Positions 1-7,040 of a stretch of 13,417 nucleotides of DNA are shown here, piece by piece. Made by a program: the position numbers and the translations under genes. The notes under the pieces were generated by a model that had not been told where the DNA came from, did not search any database, and saw nothing but the letters and a program-made list of their open reading frames with translations. Position 1 is the first letter of the stretch. Every line of letters begins with the position of its first letter. The stretch spans positions 1 to 13,417 of the forward strand of contig DAMCZI010000073.1 of assembly GCA_032095175.1 (NCBI GenBank), written 5' to 3'. The stretch comes from DAMCZI01 sp032095175 (GTDB taxonomy: Bacteria; Bacillota; Clostridia; Clostridiales; Caloramatoraceae).

Positions 1-29
1 ATAAAATATGTAGAATTCTTGCAACATAT

Positions 30-193
30 GAGTTTCGAATGTTCTTAGGTTGTCGTCATCCATGCAATCTTAGAATTTCAACACGCAGTGAGTGTTTTCC
101 AAGGTGTTAAATGCCCCGCCACCTCGGTTGGAACGGTCTTTAAAGGTACAAACTAACTACTACGTTGCTATGCATTTTCCCTAGGTTGTGAAT
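30..193 (+). ncRNA. candidate structured non-coding RNA, family not identified
   Basis: No open reading frame covers this stretch. Its G+C (about 43-45% over 61-180) is far above the neighbouring intergenic DNA. Several complementary segments are visible. A long-range pairing joins CTTAGG (44-49) to CCTAGG (180-185), and an inner one joins ATGCA (62-66) to TGCAT (171-175). Inside these lie a hairpin AACAC/GTGTT near 80-97 and an irregular hairpin CCAAGGTG with CACC and TTGG near 99-131, whose loop contains GCCCCGCC. This nested, multi-branched layout suggests a conserved structured RNA of about 150-200 nt. I cannot assign a family: 6S RNA and the clostridial raiA motif were considered, but neither can be confirmed by eye. 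Both ends are uncertain, and the 5' end could lie before the window. It could also be a leader of the downstream transporter gene. Confidence 0.5.
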
Positions 194-226
194 GCAGTGT
201 AAAATTACTACAGCATTTTACACTGC
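194..226 (+). terminator. perfect 12-bp hairpin between the RNA candidate and the transporter
   Basis: The arms GCAGTGTAAAAT (194-205) and ATTTTACACTGC (215-226) pair perfectly around a 9-nt loop. There is no run of T directly after the stem, so this is not a textbook intrinsic terminator. It may be a 3' stabilising stem of the preceding RNA, a weak terminator, or an operator-like element 72 nt upstream of the transporter start. Confidence 0.45.
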
Positions 227-298
227 CTTAACATAGATTTAACATTGTTGGGTTAATATAAGTTTGGAATATTAATTACAATAACTGGGGGAAAAAAG

Positions 299-1906
299 AT
301 GAACATAAAAATGATTTTTGGTCTTATCGGTGGACTTGGTCTTTTTGTTTACGGAATGAAGCTAATGGGCGATGGTCTTCAAAAGGCTGCCGGTGAAAAG
401 CTTAAAAGAATACTGGAGGTTCTTACTACCAACAGAATATTAGGTATACTTGTAGGTGCCGGAGTAACCTCTATTATACAGAGCAGCAGTGCTACCACAG
501 TAATGACTGTTGGCTTTGTTAATGCCGGACTTATGACACTTGCACAAGCTGCTGGAGTTATAATGGGCGCAAATATTGGTACAACCATGACAGCTCAGCT
601 TATAGCCTTCAAGCTAAGTGATGTAGCTCCACTTATTTTGGGAATTGGAGCAGCAATGGTTTTATTTGCAAAGAAGAAAAAAACAAGGGATATTGGAGAA
701 ATAGTACTTGGATTTGGTATCCTATTTGTTGGAATGTCTCTTATGGAAACATCAATGAGTCCTCTTCGTGAAGTTGCATGGTTTAAAAACCTTATACTTA
801 CACTTGGAGATCATCCTATGATGGGAGTGTTAGTAGGATTAGGAATGACAGCAACTGTTCAGAGCAGCAGTGCTACAATAGGAATACTTATGGCACTTGC
901 AGCAAACAATGGAATACCTCTTAATGTTGCACTTCCAATACTATTTGGTGATAACATAGGAACATGTGCAACTGCACTTTTAGCAAGTATTGGAACAACT
1001 AAAAATGCAAGACGTGCTGCACTTATACATCTTTCATTCAATGCAATAGGAACTATTATATTCATGCTTGCAATGCCTGTTGTACTAAAGGTAATTCCTA
1101 TGTTAGGCGGAAATATGGAAAGACAGATTGCAAACTCACATACATTATTTAATTTAACTAACACAATTGTTCAAGCACCATTTATTGGATTCTTGGTTAA
1201 TTTCGTTAAACGAGTTATACCTGGTGATGATAAAAAGGATGATGTTATGGCTCTTGTATACCTCGACAACAGACTTATTGAAACTCCATCCGTTGCTGTT
1301 GGTCAGGTTATAAAAGAAATAGTTAGAATGGGTAAACTAGCATCAGAAAATATTAATCAATCTTTGAAATGCTTTATGAACTTTGATGAAAAGCTTGTTA
1401 CTTCTGGAGCTGAAAAGGAGGAATTAATAAACTTCCTTGAAAGAGAAATAACTTCATATATGGTTAGGCTTTCAAATACTGCCCTTTCAGAAGCTCAATC
1501 GAAGACAATAACCTCCTTATTCCACGTTGTTAATGACATGGAAAGAATAGGCGATCATGCAGACAACCTTTTTGAACTATCACAGTATAAGCAGGAAAAG
1601 AGTCTTCCATTCTCTGAAGAGGCTTTGAAAGAAATAAATACTATGTATGAAACTGTTAGCAATGCAATTAATACCGCTATACAAGCATTAGAAAACAATG
1701 ATTTCTCTATGGCACAAAATGTTTTACAAATTGAAGAGAAAATTGATGCAATGGAAAAGCAGTTACGCTCAGAACATATAGATAGATTGAACAAAGGAAT
1801 ATGCTATCCTGCAAGTGGTACGATATTCCTGGATATAATAAGTAATCTGGAGAGAGTTGGAGACCACTCCAACAATATAGCAGAAATGGTACTTGGTGAT
1901 AAATAG
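299..1906 (+). CDS. Na+/phosphate cotransporter family protein with C-terminal PhoU-like domain (copy 1)
   Basis: This 535-residue integral membrane protein is of the Na/Pi-cotransporter II type (NptA/YjbB-like; SLC34 relatives) and is predicted to move phosphate using the sodium gradient. The membrane part, roughly residues 1-305, contains the two inverted-repeat signatures of the family, QSSSATT at 61-67 and QSSSATI at 188-194. Each is followed by a GxNIGT segment (GANIGT near 90-95, GDNIGT near 217-222). The cytoplasmic tail, roughly 330-535, is helical and carries two PhoU-type motifs, ERIGDH at 415-420 and ERVGDH at 518-523, which in PhoU proteins bind metal clusters. The start is set by GGGGG at 287-291, seven bases before ATG. 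A close paralogue follows at 2099. Family assignment is firm, but the true substrate and direction of transport are inferred. No clear promoter could be fixed between 227 and 286. Confidence 0.93.
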   Translation: MNIKMIFGLIGGLGLFVYGMKLMGDGLQKAAGEKLKRILEVLTTNRILGILVGAGVTSIIQSSSATTVMTVGFVNAGLMTLAQAAGVIMGANIGTTMTAQLIAFKLSDVAPLILGIGAAMVLFAKKKKTRDIGEIVLGFGILFVGMSLMETSMSPLREVAWFKNLILTLGDHPMMGVLVGLGMTATVQSSSATIGILMALAANNGIPLNVALPILFGDNIGTCATALLASIGTTKNARRAALIHLSFNAIGTIIFMLAMPVVLKVIPMLGGNMERQIANSHTLFNLTNTIVQAPFIGFLVNFVKRVIPGDDKKDDVMALVYLDNRLIETPSVAVGQVIKEIVRMGKLASENINQSLKCFMNFDEKLVTSGAEKEELINFLEREITSYMVRLSNTALSEAQSKTITSLFHVVNDMERIGDHADNLFELSQYKQEKSLPFSEEALKEINTMYETVSNAINTAIQALENNDFSMAQNVLQIEEKIDAMEKQLRSEHIDRLNKGICYPASGTIFLDIISNLERVGDHSNNIAEMVLGDK

Positions 1907-1930
1907 GCTGTGTTTACAGCCTATTTTTTT
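1902..1930 (+). terminator. intrinsic terminator of the first Na/Pi transporter gene
   Basis: A 9-bp stem, AATAGGCTG (1902-1910) with CAGCCTATT (1917-1925), closes a 6-nt loop and runs into a T-tract ending at 1930. The stem overlaps the TAG stop codon. It implies that the second transporter gene is transcribed mainly from its own promoter. Confidence 0.85.
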
Positions 1931-1941
1931 ATTACCCCTTA

Positions 1942-1948
1942 TTCGACA
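1942..1948 (-). promoter_or_regulatory. possible Spo0A box
   Basis: The minus strand reads TTTTGTCGAAT here, containing the 7-base 0A-box core TGTCGAA used by the sporulation regulator Spo0A. It lies about 110 bp upstream of the -10 element of the second transporter gene. A single 7-mer match is weak evidence, and the distance is larger than usual for direct control. Confidence 0.25.
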
Positions 1949-2023
1949 AAATTATTCTTTTATTTATAATTCTATAGATTTATTCATAGAATTATATTAA
2001 AATTAATATTGCAGCCTATATCA

Positions 2024-2062
2024 AGCAAACTTTATCATTTTTAATTTGCTTTATGATATAAT
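2024..2062 (+). promoter_or_regulatory. extended -10 promoter of second transporter with overlapping inverted repeat
   Basis: TATAAT at 2057-2062 is preceded by TG at 2054-2055, giving a perfect extended -10 (TGnTATAAT). No good -35 is visible at the usual distance, which fits an extended -10 promoter. AGCAAA (from 2024) and TTTGCT (2046-2051) form an inverted repeat just upstream, in a position where a regulator could bind. The -10 part is well supported; the operator is conjecture. Confidence 0.6.
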
Positions 2063-2098
2063 GCTAGTAAAGGAATTATTTTATATGGGGGATGAATA

Positions 2099-3712
2099 AT
2101 GGTTGACTATAAGATGATTTTTATGCTTCTTGGTGGGCTTGGCCTATTTGTGTATGGAATGCACATGATGAGTGAAGGTCTTCAAAAAGCCGCTGGGGAC
2201 AAGCTAAAAAGAATACTTGAGGTTCTTACCACAAACAGGTTTCTTGGTGTAATAGTTGGTACAGCTGTAACAGCAATAACCCAGAGCAGCAGCGCTACTA
2301 CAGTAATGGTTATAGGCTTTGTAAATGCAGGACTTATGAATCTCGCCCAGGCTGCAAGCGTTATAATGGGTGCAAATATTGGTACTACAATAACAGGTCA
2401 GCTTATCGCTTTCAACTTTGCTGCCTTTGCTCCATTGATTATTGCAATTGGAACAGTTATGGTTATGTTCTCAAAGAAAAAGAAGGTTAAGGAAGTTGGA
2501 GAAATCGTTTTAGGCTTTGGAATTATATTTTTAGGTATGGATACAATGGGAAAGGCCATGGAGCCTCTAAGAGAAATGCCTGAATTTATAAATCTAATCG
2601 CTAAACTAGGCAAAACTCCTATACTAGGTGTTATACTTGGAGCTTTAATGACCGCAGTCATCCAGAGTAGTGGTGCATTTATAGCTATGCTTATAGCACT
2701 TTCTACTGGAGGAGTAATTGACTTTAGAATTGCACTTCCTCTACTTTTAGGAAGTAATATAGGTACTTGTATAACTGCAATACTTGCAAGTATTGGTGCC
2801 AACAAAACTGCAAAAAGGGCAGCAGGCATTCACTTAATGTTTAACGTTGTAGGTACAATAATTTTTATGATATTGTACAGGCCTGTAGTACTTATTGTTG
2901 AGGGAATTGGCGGAAACATATCAAGAGAAATTGCCAATGCCCATACCCTTTTTAACATTGCAAATACAGTTATCCAGGCACCATTTATACCTTTAATGGT
3001 TAAATTCGTTAATCGTGCAATTCCTGGACAAGATAGTGCACACAATGTACTTTCCTTGGAATATATTGACAAAAGACTCCTTGAAACTCCATCTGTCGCA
3101 GTATCCCAAGTTATAAAGGAAATTGTTAGAATGGGCAGAGTTGCAAAGGAAAATGTAGAAGCTACATTGGAATGCTTTATTAACTATTCCGATACAAAGG
3201 CCGAGGAAATTGCACAAAGGGAAAATCTCATTAACTATCTTGAAAGGGAGATAACATACTTCTTAGTTGAGCTTTCAAATCTAAATATATCTGCCCATGA
3301 ATCTGAGGTTGTAACATCCCTTTTCCATGTAATAAATGATATTGAAAGAATGGGTGATCATGCTGAAAACCTTCTAGAATTATCCCAGGATAAATCTGAC
3401 CATTCACTTAAGTTCTCAGATGAGGCGATGGCAGAACTTAAATTTATATACGAAACAGTTTTAAGTGCTGTTGATAATTCAATAATTGCCCTTGAAAATA
3501 GTGATATCGATGCTGCAATGAAAGTTTTTGAAATTGAAGAAAAGATAGATAGTATTGAAAAAAGACTTCGTACCGATCATATAGACAGGCTTAACAAAAG
3601 TATATGTAATCCTGAAAGCGGTACAATCTTCCTTGATACAATAAGCAACCTTGAAAGAATCGGAGACCATTCTAACAACGTTGCACAGATAGTAATTGAA
3701 CAGGAAAAATAA
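2099..3712 (+). CDS. Na+/phosphate cotransporter family protein with C-terminal PhoU-like domain (copy 2)
   Basis: This 537-residue tandem paralogue of the gene at 299 is collinear with it from end to end. It is predicted to be an inner-membrane sodium-coupled phosphate transporter with a cytoplasmic regulatory tail. The first signature, QSSSATT, is intact at 62-68. The second repeat reads QSSGAF at 189-194 instead of QSSSAT, so a serine and a threonine in the family's substrate/sodium motif are replaced by Gly and Phe. The PhoU-like motifs ERMGDH and ERIGDH are kept in the tail. ATG is chosen because GGGGG (2087-2091) lies exactly seven bases upstream, the same spacing as in copy 1. It has its own extended -10 promoter and terminator. 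The altered second motif could mean a changed ion or substrate preference; that is inference. Confidence 0.92.
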   Translation: MVDYKMIFMLLGGLGLFVYGMHMMSEGLQKAAGDKLKRILEVLTTNRFLGVIVGTAVTAITQSSSATTVMVIGFVNAGLMNLAQAASVIMGANIGTTITGQLIAFNFAAFAPLIIAIGTVMVMFSKKKKVKEVGEIVLGFGIIFLGMDTMGKAMEPLREMPEFINLIAKLGKTPILGVILGALMTAVIQSSGAFIAMLIALSTGGVIDFRIALPLLLGSNIGTCITAILASIGANKTAKRAAGIHLMFNVVGTIIFMILYRPVVLIVEGIGGNISREIANAHTLFNIANTVIQAPFIPLMVKFVNRAIPGQDSAHNVLSLEYIDKRLLETPSVAVSQVIKEIVRMGRVAKENVEATLECFINYSDTKAEEIAQRENLINYLEREITYFLVELSNLNISAHESEVVTSLFHVINDIERMGDHAENLLELSQDKSDHSLKFSDEAMAELKFIYETVLSAVDNSIIALENSDIDAAMKVFEIEEKIDSIEKRLRTDHIDRLNKSICNPESGTIFLDTISNLERIGDHSNNVAQIVIEQEK

Positions 3713-3723
3713 TTATAAATGTA

Positions 3724-3760
3724 AACCCCAGATATATCAAAAATCTGGGGTTCGTTTTTT
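3724..3760 (+). terminator. intrinsic terminator after second transporter gene
   Basis: A 10-bp stem AACCCCAGAT (3724-3733) / ATCTGGGGTT (3743-3752) with a 9-nt loop is followed by CG and six T (3755-3760). On the minus strand the stem is followed by a looser T-rich stretch, so it may also stop transcripts arriving from the convergent radical SAM gene about 200 bp away. Confidence 0.88.
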
Positions 3761-3952
3761 ATTATCTATCGACAGCATTTAAATATATTAATCTCACTAA
3801 AGATTTTACATTATATACTACATATACTATGCGATTAATGAATCAAGTAATATGATATCATATAATGCTTAGGGTCGAGCAATGTAGAATCATTTATGTT
3901 ATGCATATAGATAAATATGTTTATTGCCCGGGAAATTTTATTTTTTTCGATT

Positions 3953-4939
3953 CTATAGGACAATGTTAATAGTTTTTCCACAGCAGCTGCATATATTACT
4001 GTCAATTAGGATTTTTGCATCATATCCATTTCTGTCGATAATAAGATTCCCGCATTCTGGACAATATGTATTTGTGTCAACTCCTGGAATATTTCCTGGA
4101 TATACATAGTTTAAGCTTTTTCTTGCTTCCTCCACACACTTCATAACTTTGTCAATCGGTGTAGACGGTTCATTAAATTTATAGGAAGGATAGTACCTTG
4201 AAAGATGCAGAGGTATGTCAGTATTAATTTTAGAAATCCACCTTGAAAGCTCTCCTATTTCCTCAATAGAATCGTTGTATCCGTTTACAATCAAGGTTGT
4301 AATCTCTACATGACACCTTGAAGCTGCAAGTTCTATTGTTTTTAATACACTATTTAGGCCTCCACCACATACCTTTCTATAGAAGTTTTCATTAAATGCC
4401 TTTAAATCGATATTCATTGCATCAACATAGGGTAAAAGCTTTTCTAAGGGCTCTCTGTTTATATATCCATTTGTAACAAGTATAACATCAAGGTCGTTAT
4501 TTTTGCACATTACTGCAGTATCATATACATACTCATACCATACTGTTGGCTCATTATATGTAAAGGCTATTCCTATGTTTCCTTCATCTATGGAATCTAA
4601 ACCGTAGTCATTTAGAACCTCAGGAGGAATGTATCTTGTTTCTGGATTTTCCATTGATATTCTGTAGTTCTGACAAAAACCGCATTTAAAGTTACAGCCA
4701 AATCCTCCAACTGAAAGAACATATTTACCTGGTTTATAGTGGTATAAAGGCTTTTTTTCTATTGGGTCAAGTGCAATTGAGCTAACCATGCCATAGCTAA
4801 GGGACTGAAGCTTTTCTCCACCTATTGTCCTTACGCCACATATACCCCTTTTCTCCTCGCTTAACCTGCATTCATGGGGGCATAATCCACATATAAAGCT
4901 ATCATCAAGTGTTCTATAAAACATTCCCTCTTTTCTCAT
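3953..4939 (-). CDS. amrS: AmmeMemoRadiSam system radical SAM enzyme
   Basis: This radical S-adenosylmethionine enzyme is of the type found beside AMMECR1- and Memo-like proteins; its reaction is not something I can state. Numbered from a possible GTG start at 4948, the 4Fe-4S motif CxxxCxxC is at C85, C89 and C92 (CNFKCGFC). The N-terminus carries the family's extra cysteines C20, C23, C27 and C37, and the C-terminus a four-cysteine zinc-ribbon-like end (YCPECG ... CSCCG). I prefer ATG at 4939 (328 aa). The sequence AGGTGAT just upstream, overlapping the stop codon of the preceding gene, is an ideal ribosome binding site for it, whereas GTG at 4948 (331 aa) has a poor one. Stop and start regions interlock with the upstream fusion gene, so the two are translationally coupled. 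No clear terminator directly follows the gene. Confidence 0.9.
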   Translation of the reverse strand: MRKEGMFYRTLDDSFICGLCPHECRLSEEKRGICGVRTIGGEKLQSLSYGMVSSIALDPIEKKPLYHYKPGKYVLSVGGFGCNFKCGFCQNYRISMENPETRYIPPEVLNDYGLDSIDEGNIGIAFTYNEPTVWYEYVYDTAVMCKNNDLDVILVTNGYINREPLEKLLPYVDAMNIDLKAFNENFYRKVCGGGLNSVLKTIELAASRCHVEITTLIVNGYNDSIEEIGELSRWISKINTDIPLHLSRYYPSYKFNEPSTPIDKVMKCVEEARKSLNYVYPGNIPGVDTNTYCPECGNLIIDRNGYDAKILIDSNICSCCGKTINIVL

Positions 4940-4944
4940 CAAAA

Positions 4945-6348
4945 TCACCTGTGCCTTATAACTTCGAATTTTTCAATTGTATAATCCTCATCCTCTTTAA
5001 TTCCTGCTTTTTTAAGTGCAATGCTTAATTGTTCTTCAACGGTGTCTACTCCTTCCAAATCAGGAAGCAGCAGCCCTGCCCTTGAGCCCTTTCTTACTAT
5101 TACACCAAACCTCTTAGGATCAAGCTCATCCCTTTTGGTATCAATAGGTTGTGTTAATACATCAACAGAATATTCAATATCAAAAAGTTCTTCCTCCTCC
5201 ACAGGGTAGAACCTAGGATCCTTTATTCCCGCTTCAACAGCATTTCTTATAATCTCATTTGCAATGTTTTCAGTTGAAGGAAATACTGTTCCTATACATC
5301 CCCTAAGCTCTCCATCCTTTTTCAAGGACACAAATACTCCCCTTTCCTCATTAAGCATTTCATCATCTACATATTTGGGTACCTCAATATATTCCTCTTC
5401 TCTTATGTAATGCTCAAGGCTCTCCCTTGCCAGCCTTACATAAACATCCTCATTCTGTCTTCTAGTATCAATCTTATTTTTTCTTGTCTCAACTAACCTA
5501 TCTAAAAAATTTCTATTCTCAGAATCCTCTATATTAAACCTTAAAACTCCGTAGCCAACCCCAAAGGGCCCTTCATAGGATAATGCCTCTCCCTTAATAT
5601 CCTTTCCATCAAGGTCACCAAGCATAATATAAAAGGACCTTAAGCCGCATTCCCCAGCCCCTTCAACCAGGGCTCTATCCATATCAAAAACTCCCATAAC
5701 ATCACCCTTTTCTAGATGTTCTATTATGGTTTTATCAAATTTTTCTCCAAGTGGGTTATACCCATAGGGACCATCATCCTTCAACCTATGTGAAAGGTCT
5801 CCGCTTGCTATTATTACAGCATTAAAGTCCTCATCCTCAATTGCCTTTTTAATGCACATTCCAAACCTGTAAAGTTGTAAGTTAGGAAGCATTCCATATG
5901 TAATGTGTACGAGCTCATGTTCTTTATACTTTTCTTCTATAAAATAAAGGGGCACAAGTGCTCCATGATCCAATTCACAATCTACGTTATACTCTCTTAC
6001 TGATTTTTTAGTTATAGGAACAACAGGTATTTCATAATCCTCGGCGATCCTTATTATATCGTCACTTAGCTGCATACTTATGTTCATGTTATATTTTAAC
6101 TGCGGGCATCCAAACTTTCTAAAATCTCCAGCTATTTCAGGGACCCTTGATACTGCAATTGCATCCCTGAATACTGGTCCATGTGGTGTTATAAGGAGTA
6201 TTATATCTGGCGATAGTTCCTTTATCTCATCCGCTATTCTTCTGCATGCATCAATAGTACTTTGTGCACCTTTTTCCTCTCCCTTTCCTATCTCAGGAAC
6301 TATTATAGGAGGATGGGGCATAACATATGCTCCAAGAATTTTACCCAT
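4945..6348 (-). CDS. amrA: AmmeMemoRadiSam fusion: LigB/Memo-like domain plus AMMECR1 domain
   Basis: This 467-residue protein has two domains. Residues 1 to about 273 resemble the LigB-type class III extradiol dioxygenase/Memo superfamily. Histidines in conserved settings are H12 (MPHPP), H56 (TPHGP), H128 (ELDHGA) and H187 (SGDLSHR), candidate metal ligands. Residues from about 300 to 467 are an AMMECR1 domain with the hallmark LRGCIGT at 348-354. Together with the radical SAM gene behind it, this is the bacterial and archaeal three-part set known as AmmeMemoRadiSam. Its biochemical role is not established to my knowledge. The longer frame starting at 6411 is rejected: GGAGG (6357-6361) sits eight bases before ATG at 6348, and the extra 21 residues have no ribosome binding site. 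The final TGA lies inside the binding site for the next gene. Confidence 0.9.
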   Translation of the reverse strand: MGKILGAYVMPHPPIIVPEIGKGEEKGAQSTIDACRRIADEIKELSPDIILLITPHGPVFRDAIAVSRVPEIAGDFRKFGCPQLKYNMNISMQLSDDIIRIAEDYEIPVVPITKKSVREYNVDCELDHGALVPLYFIEEKYKEHELVHITYGMLPNLQLYRFGMCIKKAIEDEDFNAVIIASGDLSHRLKDDGPYGYNPLGEKFDKTIIEHLEKGDVMGVFDMDRALVEGAGECGLRSFYIMLGDLDGKDIKGEALSYEGPFGVGYGVLRFNIEDSENRNFLDRLVETRKNKIDTRRQNEDVYVRLARESLEHYIREEEYIEVPKYVDDEMLNEERGVFVSLKKDGELRGCIGTVFPSTENIANEIIRNAVEAGIKDPRFYPVEEEELFDIEYSVDVLTQPIDTKRDELDPKRFGVIVRKGSRAGLLLPDLEGVDTVEEQLSIALKKAGIKEDEDYTIEKFEVIRHR

Positions 6349-6427
6349 AAAAAACACCTCCATATGAAGTCTACCACTTTTTTGAAATAAAATACATGAC
6401 AGCACAGGCAAATATCTTTTTAAATTG

Positions 6428-6467
6428 AAAGATAGGAAGCCTCTTAATTCAAAGGTTTCCTATCTTT
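6428..6467 (-). terminator. 14-bp hairpin, probable terminator of the small membrane protein gene
   Basis: AAAGATAGGAAGCC (6428-6441) pairs with GGTTTCCTATCTTT (6454-6467), with one G-T wobble, around a 12-nt loop. On the minus strand it lies 28 bases after the stop of the 38-aa gene, and TTTCAATTT follows. The T-tract is imperfect, so termination may be partial and allow read-through into the Amr operon. Confidence 0.65.
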
Positions 6468-6495
6468 AATACTTCATATTAAATTCCTATTTAAC

Positions 6496-6612
6496 CTAGT
6501 AATTAAACAAGACACTTCTAAGATGAACTAGCAGCATACAAAACACTATTGCAGTTGCTGATATAGCTAAAACAATAACAACTGTTTTTAATTTTCTTAA
6601 AAATATTTCCAA
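6496..6612 (-). CDS. small single-pass membrane protein (38 aa), TTG start
   Basis: A 38-residue protein that I do not recognise. It begins with a short basic stretch (LEIFLRKLK), then has one hydrophobic segment of about 20 residues from TVVIVLAIS to MLLV, and ends in a short tail RSVLFNY. The start is TTG at 6612, with GGGGG (6620-6624) exactly seven bases upstream. A longer ATG-initiated frame from 6684 exists but has no binding site, and its added residues are not shared with the paralogue. The 42-aa gene at 6806-6934 is clearly homologous: KxVKTVxIVLAIS with a following AIxFCM occurs in both, and both share the same start context. Likely a membrane microprotein; its function is unknown. 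It could be a partner of a larger membrane protein, a sporulation membrane peptide or a toxin-like peptide. Confidence 0.65.
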   Translation of the reverse strand: MEIFLRKLKTVVIVLAISATAIVFCMLLVHLRSVLFNY

Positions 6613-6695
6613 ACCATCGCCCCCATTATCTATCACACAACATTTATCTATTGTTGACAGGCTCTTTAGTTTTAAATTTAGCAATATGCTACTAT

Positions 6696-6805
6696 ATATA
6701 AATCGTAAAATTCTTTACATTTTGTTTTTTTAAACAGCCCTGCAGTATTGGTCCGACCTTAGGATGTTTAAAAAGACAAAATGTAATAGAATTTTTGATT
6801 TATAT
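6696..6805. repeat. 110-bp near-palindromic repeat element (MITE-like hairpin)
   Basis: Two 41-nt arms (6696-6736 and 6765-6805) are complementary except for a few mismatches and one shifted base, around a 28-nt centre (6737-6764). Single-stranded DNA or RNA would fold into one long hairpin. The right half, 6754-6808, recurs inverted at 13363-13417 with two differences in 55 positions, so this is a dispersed repeat and not a chance palindrome. It fits a miniature inverted-repeat element or a genome-wide intergenic hairpin family. It holds no open reading frame. No convincing target-site duplication was seen. Confidence 0.8.
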
Positions 6806-6934
6806 TTAATTATGTAAAAGCCAATTTATTAGCTGTCCTCTAAAAAGAATCAATCCCATACAAAATGCTATTGCAGCTAGTGAAATAGCCAACACAATTA
6901 TAACTGTCTTTACCTTTTTTATACGTGTTTCCAA
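6806..6934 (-). CDS. small single-pass membrane protein (42 aa), TTG start, paralogue of the neighbour
   Basis: A 42-residue protein, too short for usual gene calling. It starts with TTG at 6934, and GGGGG (6942-6946) is seven bases upstream, the same arrangement as in the 38-aa gene. It reads METRIKKVKT, then a hydrophobic segment VIIVLAISLAAIAFCMGLIL, then the tail FRGQLINWLLHN. The KVKTVIIVLAIS and AIAFCM blocks match the neighbour, showing a tandem duplication. It lies 106 bases after cwlD on the same strand with no terminator between, so it may share the cwlD transcript. A possible own promoter (TTGAAA, 17 bases, TAGTAT) lies around 6980-7010. Its TAA stop is the first codon of a block also shared with the distant repeat copy. 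Function unknown. Confidence 0.65.
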   Translation of the reverse strand: METRIKKVKTVIIVLAISLAAIAFCMGLILFRGQLINWLLHN

Positions 6935-7040
6935 ATCACCACCCCCAATACCAATTTATATTTATCCAAATACTTTATATCAATACTATACTTTTCTTAC
7001 ACAAATTTCAATACATTTTTACATTATATTTACATTCATA

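Noticed and set aside
30..226. 6S RNA, T-box, M-box or cyclic-dinucleotide riboswitch identity for the 5' RNA candidate
   Set aside because: The multi-branched local hairpins do not resemble the single long rod of 6S RNA. The T-box AGGGTGG core and the c-di-AMP and magnesium riboswitch cores are absent; GGTTGGAACGG only loosely recalls a T-box.
2398..2829. 143-codon minus-strand frame
   Set aside because: It is the reverse shadow of the transporter membrane domain; its hydrophobicity reflects the opposite strand's codons.
3852..3868. short palindrome around TATGATATCATA
   Set aside because: It is a 12-14 base AT-rich palindrome in a gene-free gap between convergent genes, far from any promoter; chance is the simplest explanation. 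Nothing else was recognised in 3761-3952.
3924..4109. 61-codon plus-strand frame
   Set aside because: It is antisense to the C-terminal, cysteine-rich end of the radical SAM gene, lacks a ribosome binding site and has no recognisable protein features.
6654..6659. perfect TTGACA -35 on the plus strand
   Set aside because: No -10 at 16-18 bases downstream and no plus-strand gene follows; it precedes the palindromic repeat only.
6613..6684. ATG-initiated N-terminal extension of the 38-aa membrane protein
   Set aside because: No ribosome binding site before that ATG and the extension is not shared with the paralogue, whereas TTG at 6612 has GGGGG at the same seven-base spacing in both genes.
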